Notes: a model not told the origin generated them from the sequence alone. Positions 41,975-50,166 are shown, counted from the first letter of the stretch. The stretch: DNA of 55,492 nucleotides from Dehalococcoidia bacterium (GCA_030610655.1 JAUWRG010000003.1:1-55492), one strand, 5' to 3'. Numbers and translations: made by a program.

Positions 41975-42205
41975 CCAAACTCCGCTTGGTTACTTACAAG
42001 GAACTTAAAAAGGTGGCTGTAAAGAACAGGCTTCAGGTGGCAGCACTGTCAAGGTAGCCATAATACCTTTAAGAATTCTCAAAGCCGTATCATCGTTATT
42101 CCAGATCATGGCTCGCAGGTCATAGTTCGTCCTTTGTTACGAAAAATCTTGCGTGATATGGGACTCAGCGTGGATGAATATCACAAAATCTTGGATAAGC
42201 TTTGA
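41971..42205 (+). pseudogene. frameshifted hicA toxin gene
   Basis: The first frame reads TKLRLVTYKELKKVAVKN; one extra A near 42027 shifts it. The correct frame continues WQHCQGSHNTFKNSQSRIIV to LRDMGLSVDEYHKILDKL and stop. Removing the base restores a full HicA with the catalytic GSH. Confidence 0.82.
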
Positions 42206-42219
42206 GACCTCGCTACGCT

Positions 42220-42780
42220 TTACCCCCTCCTTAAAATCCTGGCGATGTCTACCTTCCCGTATCTTTCCCACTCGCTGTAGACGCAACCGCAATACTTCTG
42301 ATGGTATAAGTCGAGTTCCCTCGAGAGCTGCTGGCTCTCCCTGAAGCCGGTCCTGAAATCCTGGTAGCAAAACTCGACTCCACGCTCCCTCCCTACCTCC
42401 TCGCCGACCTCGCGGAGCAACTCGTGCTTTTGATAGGGGCTAATAAGGAGGGTTGTGGTGAAAGATGCAAACGCGTTCTCTTTGGCAACAGCCGCAGTCC
42501 TCTCAAGACGCATCCGAAAACAATCGCCACAGCGCTCCCCCTCGTGGCCGACCACCACCCGAAAGTAAGCGATCATATCGTAGCCCTCGGCAACGATAAG
42601 GGGCAAATCTATCGCCTGAGCAAGCGCCTGCATCGACTCAAGGCGATTTCGATGCTCGGTGAAGGGATGAATGTTGGGGTTATACCAATAGGCGGTAACA
42701 TCAAAGCCCATTTCCCTGAGCCGATTTACTGTATAAGTAGCGCAAGGAGCGCAGCAGGTGTGAAGCAGTATTTTTTTCAC
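42220..42780 (-). CDS. queH: epoxyqueuosine reductase QueH
   Basis: The 186-residue protein has LLHTCCAPCATYTVNRLREM near the start, RCGDCFRMRLERTA in the middle and YCGCVYSEWERYG near the end; these Cys sets bind the [4Fe-4S] cluster and second metal of QueH. It makes queuosine in tRNA from epoxyqueuosine without cobalamin. GTG at 42780 behind GAGGG is chosen; a TTG at 42792 is an alternative. QueD is encoded at 54858-55226. Confidence 0.92.
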   Translation of the reverse strand: MKKILLHTCCAPCATYTVNRLREMGFDVTAYWYNPNIHPFTEHRNRLESMQALAQAIDLPLIVAEGYDMIAYFRVVVGHEGERCGDCFRMRLERTAAVAKENAFASFTTTLLISPYQKHELLREVGEEVGRERGVEFCYQDFRTGFRESQQLSRELDLYHQKYCGCVYSEWERYGKVDIARILRRG

Positions 42781-42938
42781 TCTCGCCCTCAAGCCTCAGA
42801 GGATGTTTAAAATGTTGGAGCGGATGCTCCAGGCCAACCAATTCTATTAGCTACTCGGACAGCTTCCTGAGGTAGGCGAGCAGGCCGATAGGCGAAACAG
42901 TCTTGGCTCTGCTTTTCTACATCTTCTATTGAAGGATC

Positions 42939-43316
42939 CTAGAAGATAACCTGCTCCTCCTGCAACCGGGCTATCTCCTCGGCCATTTTCAACAAATCTC
43001 TAAACACATAATCGTTATGTTGCCCAAGAGAAGGAGCGTGCTCATAGTTACCCTGAGGAACATCGCTTAGCCTCCAGGGCAGACTGGCCAAACGCAGTTT
43101 GCCGGCCCCTGGATGGTCAATGTCTATGAAGAAGCCTCTTTGGCCTAAGTGGCTATCTTGCGCTACCTCCTCTACCTTAAGAGATGGTCCTGCCATCACT
43201 CCTGCCTTCTCAACCTTAATCACCTCGGCTCCTAAGTCAGCGAGTAGCTTCCCTTAATAATGCCCAGAAATGAACTCACTCCACTCAACTACCGTTAAGC
43301 TGGATAGCGCACCCAT
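42939..43316 (-). pseudogene. CaiB/BaiF CoA-transferase, deletion derivative
   Basis: The minus strand has a CaiB start (MGALSSLTVVEWSEFISGHY), an in-frame stop, then GKLLADLGAEVIKVEKAG joined directly to the family's C-terminus (GQRGFFIDIDHPGAGKLRLA, LGQHNDYVFRDLL). About 270 central residues with the active-site Asp are missing. Confidence 0.82.
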
Positions 43317-43355
43317 TGCGAACTCTCTTTCTATCAGGAATCGGTAAATGAAGAC

Positions 43356-44576
43356 CTATACTAGAACTTCTGCCTCTACCAACTGATTAATCTCTGCCTT
43401 GGACAACCCCAGTAGCTCGTTCAATACATACTCATTATGCTCGCCCAAGAGAGCAGGACGCCTGGCAATGCCCGGTGACTTGGCAAGATGCATGGCCACC
43501 CCAGGATAAGAAGCAATTCCCATTTTCGGATGGTCGATCTGAACAAATGTCCCCCGATGTGTCAGTTGAGGACAATTGGCCTGGTTTTCCCCATCCAGTA
43601 CCGCCCCGGCTGGCACTCCCGCTTCTTGGAGGATTTTCATTGCCTCAAGGTGGGTATGATTAGCGGTCCACTCTTCGACATAACTGTCCAGCTCGTCCAC
43701 GTTCTCCAAACGGCTTAACATGGTGGCGAACTTGGGAAGTTCTGTCCAAGGAGGATTACCGATGGCATGGCAGAACCTCTTCCATTCGTCATCATTCCTA
43801 ACCTCGATGGCACACCATCTCTCCACGCCCTTACAACGATAGACACCATAGGGGGCAGAGTACGGGCTGCGATTTCCCCTTCGCTCTTGTAGCCGATTGT
43901 TGATAGTGTAGTCCATGTAGAAGCTCTCCATTATTGTGGCCACATTCTCTACCTGGGCCATATCGACAAACTGTCCCTCACCTGTTTGCTCTCGGTGCTC
44001 TATGGCTGCCACGATTATGAAGGCCGTAGTAACTCCAGCGAGATAATCAGTGGGGAATCCCCCTGAGCCTGTAGGAGTGGGAACGTCAGGAAATCCCCAC
44101 TCATAAGTGAGTCCAGCAAGGGGCATCAGATTCATCCCCCACAATACATACTCGTGCTCTGGTCCACTTTGTCCCAGGCCCTGCATGCTTACCATGATGA
44201 AATCAGGCTTGACTTCCCTTAGTCCCCAATAATCCAGCCCAAATCCCCTTAAGACTCGGGCGCCAAAATTGTCTATGGCTGCATCACTGATCTTTACCAA
44301 GCGCTTGATTAGCTCTCTACCTTCCTCGCGTTTTAGGTCCACGCTAATGCTCTTCTTGCCGCGGTTATACTCTGCCCAGCTCCAAGACTTGTCGAAGTCA
44401 GGCTCTGAGTCTTTAGGATAGCAAAGTCTAGGTCGCCTAAACGTGTCGAGCCTCTTCCTCGTCTCCACTACAATCACTTCCACTCCAAAGTCACACAATA
44501 GCCTTCCTGCATAGGGGCCAGCTAATCCATTGGTAAACGAGATTACCCTAATGCCCTCGAGCGGTAGCCTGTTCAT
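43356..44576 (-). CDS. CaiB/BaiF-family CoA-transferase
   Basis: The 406-residue family III CoA-transferase has LPLEGIRVISFTNGLAGPYA, EYNRGKKSISVDLKREEGRE, and GQSGPEHEYVLWGMNLMPLA; the catalytic Asp should lie at GEGQFVDMAQVE-like region. It moves CoA between carboxylic acids. ATG at 44576 is fixed by AAAGGAGATTTTACC. It follows the next CaiB gene by 31 bases, suggesting a heteromeric enzyme or paralogous pair. Substrate unknown. Confidence 0.88.
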   Translation of the reverse strand: MNRLPLEGIRVISFTNGLAGPYAGRLLCDFGVEVIVVETRKRLDTFRRPRLCYPKDSEPDFDKSWSWAEYNRGKKSISVDLKREEGRELIKRLVKISDAAIDNFGARVLRGFGLDYWGLREVKPDFIMVSMQGLGQSGPEHEYVLWGMNLMPLAGLTYEWGFPDVPTPTGSGGFPTDYLAGVTTAFIIVAAIEHREQTGEGQFVDMAQVENVATIMESFYMDYTINNRLQERRGNRSPYSAPYGVYRCKGVERWCAIEVRNDDEWKRFCHAIGNPPWTELPKFATMLSRLENVDELDSYVEEWTANHTHLEAMKILQEAGVPAGAVLDGENQANCPQLTHRGTFVQIDHPKMGIASYPGVAMHLAKSPGIARRPALLGEHNEYVLNELLGLSKAEINQLVEAEVLV

Positions 44577-44607
44577 GGTAAAATCTCCTTTTCGTAAGGG
44601 CACCAAC

Positions 44608-45840
44608 CTAGATAACTCCAGAGGCTCTCAAAACGCTTAACTCCTCCTTTAAGAACCCTAGTTCCCCGCAATATACCTCCACATTGTGCTGACCAACCAG
44701 CGGGGCAGGACGTTTAACGATCTCCCAAGGCACAGCGAGTTTATAGGGAGAGCCAGGATAGGTTTGCTTGCCAATCACCGGATGGTCCACCTCAGTGAAG
44801 AACCCCCGTGCCTTTGTCTGAGGACTGTTGATGAAGTCTGCTGGCGTTTGCACCGGTGAAACGGGGAAATGCTTCGCTTGGCCCTCTCTGTATAGCTCTG
44901 CCTTGGTGTACTTCATTGTATGCTCGATGATGTAAGGGTTTATTACATCGATGTTTTGACGGCGGAAGTTTTCATCCCCCCACACTGGCTCTTTGAGCGC
45001 GTCAGGGCTGCCGATCCACTGGACAAAGGCGGGCCAGCTACCCGGCGCACTGCCAGGCGTGAGCCCACCAACTACGTACGCATGTCCATCCTTGCATGGA
45101 TATATGGCAGCGGGGGCAGTCACATGCTGGCTTCCATGACGTGTTAACAACTCTTCAAAGTTGAGCCATCTGCTAGCCATTCCCTCTCCGATACCGGTTA
45201 CCGTAACATCGTGTATTGCCACGTCCACGTGCTGACCCTCGCCGGTGATGGCACGACGGCGAAGCGCGATGAGCGTAGCAAGAGCAGCATGTATCGCTGT
45301 GCAATGTAGGGACATCATGATCGGCGATACCGAAGGGGGCCGAGCAGGCTCTCCGCACTGAAACATTGCTCCCATTGCAAAGCTTATGAGTTCTGTAACC
45401 TTATAGTCTTTGTAGGGTCCACTCTGCCCGAAGCCTGTGATCGAGGTCATGATCAACGACGGGTTGATTTCATTGAGGGATGAATAGCCAATCCCCAGGC
45501 TATCCAAATATCCAGGGGAGAAGGACTCCACTATGACATCGGCATTCCGCACTAATCTCTTTAAAATCTCTTGTCCGTCTCTGCACTCAAGATTGAGCGT
45601 AATGCCCTTCTTATTCTGATTATAATACAGGAAAAAGAAGCCCTTCTCGGGGTGGGGATCGTCGCCAGCGAAGGGAGGAATGTTTCTGGTCTCATCGCCT
45701 CCGGGCTTTTCTACCTTGATAGTATCAGCGCCCAACTCGGCTAAGAGCTTGCCACAATAGACGCCCTTCTCGTCTGCTACCTCAATGACCCTGCAAGGAC
45801 TTAAAGGAGCGCTATTCCTCCTTTTTTGGGATACTATCAT
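44608..45840 (-). CDS. CaiB/BaiF-family CoA-transferase
   Basis: The 410-residue protein has YCGKLLAELGADTIKVEKPG, the family's N-terminal block, GFGQSGPYKDYKVTELISFA, and AITGEGQHVDVAIHDVTVTG with the conserved Asp region. It is a distant paralogue of the downstream gene. With the MaoC, SDR and ETF genes at the left of the window it would fit degradation of an activated acid, but no direct link is shown. Confidence 0.88.
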   Translation of the reverse strand: MIVSQKRRNSAPLSPCRVIEVADEKGVYCGKLLAELGADTIKVEKPGGDETRNIPPFAGDDPHPEKGFFFLYYNQNKKGITLNLECRDGQEILKRLVRNADVIVESFSPGYLDSLGIGYSSLNEINPSLIMTSITGFGQSGPYKDYKVTELISFAMGAMFQCGEPARPPSVSPIMMSLHCTAIHAALATLIALRRRAITGEGQHVDVAIHDVTVTGIGEGMASRWLNFEELLTRHGSQHVTAPAAIYPCKDGHAYVVGGLTPGSAPGSWPAFVQWIGSPDALKEPVWGDENFRRQNIDVINPYIIEHTMKYTKAELYREGQAKHFPVSPVQTPADFINSPQTKARGFFTEVDHPVIGKQTYPGSPYKLAVPWEIVKRPAPLVGQHNVEVYCGELGFLKEELSVLRASGVI

Positions 45841-45929
45841 ATTGTACTGTACTTCTGCGGGTAGTTTCCCGAATTCAAAGTTCTAATACATATTTTACGT
45901 GACTATCAGCTCAGCGTCAATACTGTTTA

Positions 45930-46201
45930 GGCTGTATAACGAATTGTGTAGAAAATGATAAGGTGGTAATCCTTCGTAGAAGGACAGCACAAAGGAAAAG
46001 GCAAAGAAAGGAGGTCTTACCACCGATGGCTAACAGCTCGAAGAGTCTTCGACCGGGAATATCCTTCAGCAGATCGAAGATTCTTTGAAAGGACTGGACA
46101 ACATTATCCTTAACCTTAAATCGAGCGATGATGGCGAACTCATATCGAAGATTCTTTGAAAGGATGCCGTGCCTTGTTTCCACACAATTTGACAAACAGC
46201 C
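45930..46201. mobile_element. ISL3-family element relic B
   Basis: This 272-base relic has the same two ends as relic A in the opposite orientation: GGCTGTATAACGAATTGTG at 45930 and the inverse of GGCTGTTTGTCAAATTGTG ending at 46201. Its interior differs from relic A, with three 15-base palindromes (46038-46052, 46074-46088, 46145-46159) and no recognisable transposase. No clear target duplication. Confidence 0.68.
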
Positions 46202-46251
46202 CATCAAACCTTTACATCTGGAGCTAGAACTGGTAAGTTTTCCATAAGGAG

Positions 46252-46357
46252 CCTGTCTGAAAACTGCGGGTAGGTTGGAGCCCTTCCACTGAAGGGCTCC
46301 AACCACGCCTAGAGCCGATGCTCTAGGCTACCCTGTTTGGCTAACCTTTTAGACACT
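46252..46357. repeat. element carrying three-way-junction repeat, copy 2
   Basis: The core 46268-46333 is GGGTAG...CTACCC around TTGGAGCCC/GGGCTCCAA and GCCTAGAGC/GCTCTAGGC. It is framed by GCCTGTCTGAAAA and the inverse of GTGTCTAAAAGG, a degenerate form of the CAGGCYGTCYAAAAA ends seen elsewhere. Confidence 0.6.
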
Positions 46358-46388
46358 TTCCTAAGCTGTTCTTACCCGGAGGTAGATA

Positions 46389-47741
46389 TTGAAAGTAGAC
46401 ATGGAAAAGATAGTATCCCTGTGCAAGCGGAGAGGCATTATCTTTCAATCGAGTGAGATCTATGGCGGCCTGTCCGCCTGCTGGGACTATGGGCCGCTTG
46501 GGGTCGAACTGAAGAACAATGTCAAGTCCGCCTGGTGGCGCTCCATGGTTCAGGAAAGGGATGACATGGTGGGACTTGATTCAAGCATCCTGATGCACCC
46601 GGAGACATGGGTTGCCAGCGGTCATGTTCAGGGCTTCGCCGACCCACTGGTGGAGTGCAAGCAGTGCAACCGCAGGTGGCGTGCTGATGACTTAAAGGAA
46701 AACAGATGCTCCGAATGCGGCGGCGAAGTAACCGAGCCACGCATGTTCAACCTCATGTTCAAGACATTCTTCGGCCCAGTGGAGGATGAGGCGGCGACCG
46801 TCTACCTTCGCCCGGAGACGGCCCAGGGCATCTTCCTCAACTTCGCCAATGTGATGAGCACGACACGCAAGAAGCTGCCCTTTGGCATCGCCCAGATCGG
46901 CAAGGCGTTCAGAAACGAGATCACCACCGGCAACTTCACCTTTAGAAGCCGCGAGTTCGAGATGATGGAGGTCGAGTTCTTTGTCAAGCCGGGAACCGAT
47001 GAGCAGTGGCTTCAATACTGGCTTGAGGAGCGTCTCAATTGGTATGTCAAATTGGGCATCAAGAAGGATAACCTCCGCCTCAGAGAGCATGCCAAGGACG
47101 AGCTTGCCCACTATGCCCGCTCCTGCTATGACATCGACTACCTCTTCCCCATGGGCTGGTCCGAGCTTGAGGGCATCGCCAATAGAGGCGATTTCGACCT
47201 GACCCAGCACGCCCAATATAGCGGCAAGGATTTGAGCTATTATGACCCCGACAGCGGTGAACGCTATCTCCCCTATGTCATCGAGCCATCGGCGGGGGTA
47301 GACCGCTCGGTGCTCGCCTTGCTCATCGATGCCTACGATGAGGAGCCCGACAAGGATGCAATAAGGGTCTTATTGCGCCTCCATCCCGACCTGGCCCCGA
47401 TAAAGGTCGCCATCCTCCCCCTGAGCCGAAACGAGGCGCTGGTGCCTATGGCAAGGGATGTCTACGCCGAAGTGCGCAAATGCTTCATGACGCAGTACGA
47501 CGATGCCCAGAGCATCGGCCGCCGCTACCGCCGCCAGGACGAGATCGGCACCCCGTTCTGCGTCACCATCGATTTCGACTCGCTGGAGGACAACGCCGTC
47601 ACCATCCGCGATCGCGACAGTATGAAGCAGATTCGCGTGCCGCTGGCTGAGCTGGCAGGCACTTTGCAGAGGAAGCTTGCCGGCGAGCCCCTCGACGTCC
47701 TGCCACCAGGCGGCAAACACTGGCTGGGCTTTGAGGAGTAG
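46389..47741 (+). CDS. glyS: glycyl-tRNA synthetase (class II, single chain)
   Basis: The 450-residue alpha2-type enzyme has [20 protein letters not shown], zinc ligands in [22 protein letters not shown], motif 1-3 regions ([47 protein letters not shown]) and the anticodon domain [16 protein letters not shown]. It charges tRNA-Gly. TTG at 46389 follows GGAGGTAGATA; an ATG four codons on has poor spacing. Its last codons ([12 protein letters not shown]) are copied after the hicBA unit that follows. Confidence 0.95.
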   Translation: MKVDMEKIVSLCKRRGIIFQSSEIYGGLSACWDYGPLGVELKNNVKSAWWRSMVQERDDMVGLDSSILMHPETWVASGHVQGFADPLVECKQCNRRWRADDLKENRCSECGGEVTEPRMFNLMFKTFFGPVEDEAATVYLRPETAQGIFLNFANVMSTTRKKLPFGIAQIGKAFRNEITTGNFTFRSREFEMMEVEFFVKPGTDEQWLQYWLEERLNWYVKLGIKKDNLRLREHAKDELAHYARSCYDIDYLFPMGWSELEGIANRGDFDLTQHAQYSGKDLSYYDPDSGERYLPYVIEPSAGVDRSVLALLIDAYDEEPDKDAIRVLLRLHPDLAPIKVAILPLSRNEALVPMARDVYAEVRKCFMTQYDDAQSIGRRYRRQDEIGTPFCVTIDFDSLEDNAVTIRDRDSMKQIRVPLAELAGTLQRKLAGEPLDVLPPGGKHWLGFEE

Positions 47742-47763
47742 GACAGCTAGAATTCAAGCTTTC

Positions 47764-47772
47764 TGGTATAAT
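47764..47772 (+). promoter_or_regulatory. extended -10 promoter of hicBA
   Basis: TGGTATAAT is a near-perfect extended -10, 29 bases before the hicB start. It lies just after glyS, so the unit carries its own promoter. Confidence 0.6.
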
Positions 47773-47801
47773 AGATTAAGATTCCCAGGTGGAGGTTGAA
47801 T

Positions 47802-48014
47802 GTGTTAGTTAAGATGGAAACCTATTTCGATGGTGAGTTTTGGTGTGCTCGAGGGATAGGGGAGGATATTTTTACACAGGGTAACACTTTAGACGAGCTA
47901 TATGAAAATATCAAAGAGGCGGTCTCCGTTCATTACGGTGAAACAGATGAGCCTATTACTATTCTTACTCTGTCCGAGGTAAGGCTAGCAGATGCCAAAG
48001 CTTCCACAGGTTAG
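47802..48014 (+). CDS. hicB: HicB-family antitoxin
   Basis: The roughly 70-residue product (LVKMETYFDGEFWCARGIGE, TQGNTLDELYENIKEAVSVH) is a HicB domain. GTG at 47802 is placed six bases after GGAGG; a TTG at 47796 is too close. It overlaps hicA by 23 bases. Confidence 0.85.
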   Translation: MLVKMETYFDGEFWCARGIGEDIFTQGNTLDELYENIKEAVSVHYGETDEPITILTLSEVRLADAKASTG

Positions 48015-48234
48015 CAGCAGCGATGTAATTGGGCTCCTTCAATCTCTAGGCTACGAAATTGTTAGACAACGAGGGAGTCATATTCGGCTAAGAAAAGCCA
48101 CACCTCTAGGCGAGCACACCATTACCGTCCCGGCACACAGGGTTTTGGCCAAAGGGACTCTGAGCGACATCCTCAACAGAATAGGCCTATGGAATAATAT
48201 CCCAAAAGAAGACCTTCTTAACAGACTGAGATAG
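47992..48234 (+). CDS. hicA: HicA-family mRNA interferase toxin
   Basis: The 80-residue toxin has EIVRQRGSHIRLRKATPLGE with the catalytic His, and VLAKGTLSDILNRIGL. It is intact, and with its antitoxin forms one of two whole HicAB pairs in the window. Order here is antitoxin first, the reverse of the pair at 10741-11209. Confidence 0.9.
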   Translation: MPKLPQVSSSDVIGLLQSLGYEIVRQRGSHIRLRKATPLGEHTITVPAHRVLAKGTLSDILNRIGLWNNIPKEDLLNRLR

Positions 48235-48249
48235 GGGTGTGCCCTGTGC

Positions 48250-48288
48250 CCCCCCGGCGGCAGCTACTGGCTGAGGTTCGAGGGGTAA
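48250..48288 (+). pseudogene. glyS 3'-end copy
   Basis: Twelve codons read PPGGSYWLRFEG then TAA, against [12 protein letters not shown] then TAG at the end of resident glyS. It begins just after the hicA stop. The small size is offset by the order of genes: glyS, hicBA, glyS end. Confidence 0.75.
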
Positions 48289-48311
48289 GTGAAGGGAAAG
48301 GAGGGAATTGT

Positions 48312-48893
48312 ATGCCTAAGCAGCTTCTCTCTACAGACGAACAAATTAAGAAGCTCAATTCTGTTGAGCTTCTGGCAAAAGAAGCCGCCACTTCCGATGA
48401 CATCGTTCGAAAGGTAGGTGCCGTCGCGATCTATGCAGGATTAGCTGACTTCTATGTTATTCAGACCGCCCGTCTTGTAGAACAGATAATACTCAAGTCC
48501 CAGTTGGAAATGGGGGAACAGCCGAAATTCATGCCAAGACCAGATTCCTATTTTTACGATAATCGAGTGGACACTCGGAGGATTCTGAGAATCAGCAAGA
48601 AGGAAATCCTGCCCTTTCGAGCAGTGACTTCGGAGTCGCCAGCAGATGCCGACCGAGCTAATGCCCTAGCCAACAATTTCATCGCCAAGACAGAAAAATT
48701 CCTCAACTACCGGAATAGCATCATTCACCATTTAGGTAGTCCCAAGATGACACTCGAGAAAGTGTACACGTTATGCGACAAGGCCATCCGAGCCTATGAG
48801 GATCTTCAGCGTGCTCACACTGCTTTCTTCAATGCGCTACAGCCTTACCGTTTTGGAGATAAAGAGCTTCGATACTTCTATGGCAGTACCTGA
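48312..48893 (+). CDS. HEPN-like helical protein
   Basis: The 193-residue, mostly helical product has FLNYRNSIIHHLGSP near residue 150, an R-x4-H as in the catalytic motif of HEPN RNases. VGAVAIYAGLADFYVIQTAR near residue 35 also fits HEPN-type helices. No nucleotidyltransferase partner is adjacent. ATG at 48312 follows AAAGGAGGGAATTGT. The family call rests on one motif and overall shape. Confidence 0.5.
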   Translation: MPKQLLSTDEQIKKLNSVELLAKEAATSDDIVRKVGAVAIYAGLADFYVIQTARLVEQIILKSQLEMGEQPKFMPRPDSYFYDNRVDTRRILRISKKEILPFRAVTSESPADADRANALANNFIAKTEKFLNYRNSIIHHLGSPKMTLEKVYTLCDKAIRAYEDLQRAHTAFFNALQPYRFGDKELRYFYGST

Positions 48894-48982
48894 GCTTAAT
48901 ATTAAGGCGAATTCTCATTCTATCCAAATGGGCACGCTGTGAGCCATTAGTCGTGGCTTAAAAATTTGACAGAAACGAGACA

Positions 48983-49027
48983 ATGAAAATCCTTCACTTT
49001 GCCGACCTGCACTTGGGGGTATCATAA
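48983..49027 (+). pseudogene. sbcD 5'-end copy, leader of DUF167 gene
   Basis: ATG opens MKILHFADLHLGVS then TAA; resident SbcD at 50274 begins MKILHFADLHLGVENYG. About 37 of 40 bases agree. The short frame ends three bases before the DUF167 start. Confidence 0.88.
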
Positions 49028-49030
49028 GAT

Positions 49031-49315
49031 TTGAGTCAGAATCAAACAAACATCACCGTCCAGGTGCAGCCCAACGCCAGGCGCAATGAGGTGCTGGGGC
49101 TTGAGGATGGGGTTTTGCGCGTCAAGATCGCGGCGGCGCCGGTGAAGGGGAAAGCCAACAAAGAGCTTATCGACTTCCTGAGCCAACTCCTAGGGATAAG
49201 CAAGAGCAGCATTATGATAGAGAAAGGGCTTGCCAGTAGGAAGAAGGTCATTGCTATTCAGAGTCTGGACCAACTCCAGATTCTAGAGCGATTGGGAGCC
49301 AGACCCCGAGAATGA
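49031..49315 (+). CDS. DUF167/YggU-family protein
   Basis: The 94-residue product has NITVQVQPNARRNEVLGLED and VKGKANKELIDFLSQLLGIS, the YggU/DUF167 fold. Function is unknown; it is usually near cell-division or repair genes. The TTG start has only a GGGGG stretch, supplied by the preceding sbcD copy, as ribosome site. Confidence 0.85.
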   Translation: MSQNQTNITVQVQPNARRNEVLGLEDGVLRVKIAAAPVKGKANKELIDFLSQLLGISKSSIMIEKGLASRKKVIAIQSLDQLQILERLGARPRE

Positions 49316-49358
49316 AGCGCCTATAGCTCAAGAGTGACAACCGAGCCGCAAGAACACA

Positions 49359-49578
49359 TTGTCATTCTGAGGACCCCGACTTGTCGGGGGACGAAGAATC
49401 TGGAGCGAAGCGACGAAGAATCTAGAGCTAAGCTACCAAAGAACCCCCTCTCGCAAACACAACGCAGAGATTCTTCGCCTTCGCCTGCCCTGAGCGCCAT
49501 GGGATTCTCCCCCTTCACGGAGCCTGCCCTGAGCGTGTTGAGATTCTTCCCCTTCACTTTGTGAAGGGTCAGAATGAC
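49359..49578. repeat. CATTCTGAG/AGAATGACA palindromic repeat cluster
   Basis: The stretch contains repeated GAAGAATCT and GATTCTTC units, CCTGCCCTGAGCG twice and ends in CAGAATGACA. It shares a long block with 35117-35155. No gene lies between the DUF167 and hicB genes. Confidence 0.75.
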
Positions 49579-49704
49579 AGGAAGCCGAAGGGGCTCGTAG
49601 TGACACAGCATTACGCGCATGCTTTTTCGCACGAAAGCCTTGGGTTCCGCCGATAAACACTTGCAGGTGGATGACATTCGCTTCGAGCACTTTCCCCACA
49701 ACAG

Positions 49705-49713
49705 TGCTATAAT
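49705..49713 (+). promoter_or_regulatory. extended -10 promoter of hicB
   Basis: TGCTATAAT lies 20 bases before the hicB ATG, with GGAGGTGAGGG between. The spacing leaves room for a very short leader. Confidence 0.55.
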
Positions 49714-49733
49714 TATCTTCCTGGAGGTGAGGG

Positions 49734-49982
49734 ATGGAGTACACCGTTGTCATCAGGAAGGCACCCGACGGCTTCTACATAGCTAGCTGCCCCGTGATTC
49801 CCGAAGCCCACGCTCAGGGTGAGACCCATGAGGAATGCGTGGCTAACCTAAAGGAAGCGCTCGAGCTTTGCCTTGAATACCGCAAAGAGCGAGGCGAGGA
49901 AATCCCACAGGAAATTGGCACGAGTCAGGTCACTAGTAACATAGGCGATGTAGCTAGCTCCAGATGTAGGGCGAGGCTTTAG
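49734..49982 (+). CDS. HicB-family antitoxin, orphan
   Basis: The 82-residue product (YTVVIRKAPDGFYIASCPVI, AQGETHEECVANLKEALELC) is a HicB domain. The last dozen residues are encoded by a dispersed repeat that replaced the normal end. No hicA is found. Confidence 0.8.
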   Translation: MEYTVVIRKAPDGFYIASCPVIPEAHAQGETHEECVANLKEALELCLEYRKERGEEIPQEIGTSQVTSNIGDVASSRCRARL

Positions 49983-50017
49983 CCTCGCATAAGGCGACCC
50001 TAAAGGGTTGCGCTACA
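49965..50017. repeat. three-way-junction repeat, variant
   Basis: TGTAG and CTACA enclose GCGAGGC-TTTA-GCCTCGC and a second hairpin GGCGACCC-TAAA-GGGTTGCG-like arm. The plan is the same as the GGGTAG repeats though the sequence differs. Confidence 0.6.
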
Positions 50018-50166
50018 TTTTTTGTTGTTGCCATAGCTGAACCGCCATGTGGCCACATGACAAAGCTATCCCACTTAAAGCCCAAGATTGACGAGGATGA
50101 ATTTTTGTGAGCTATCGGTCGAATGCAATTTTTTAACTTCGAAAATAGATTCTCATGCTTTATCTT

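Noticed and set aside
45917-46306. 129-codon minus-strand frame over ISL3 relic B
   Set aside because: It spans repeat ends and palindromes and has no transposase motifs.
46692-47216. 174-codon minus-strand frame inside glyS
   Set aside because: Antisense shadow of a conserved synthetase gene in GC-rich codons; no family pattern.
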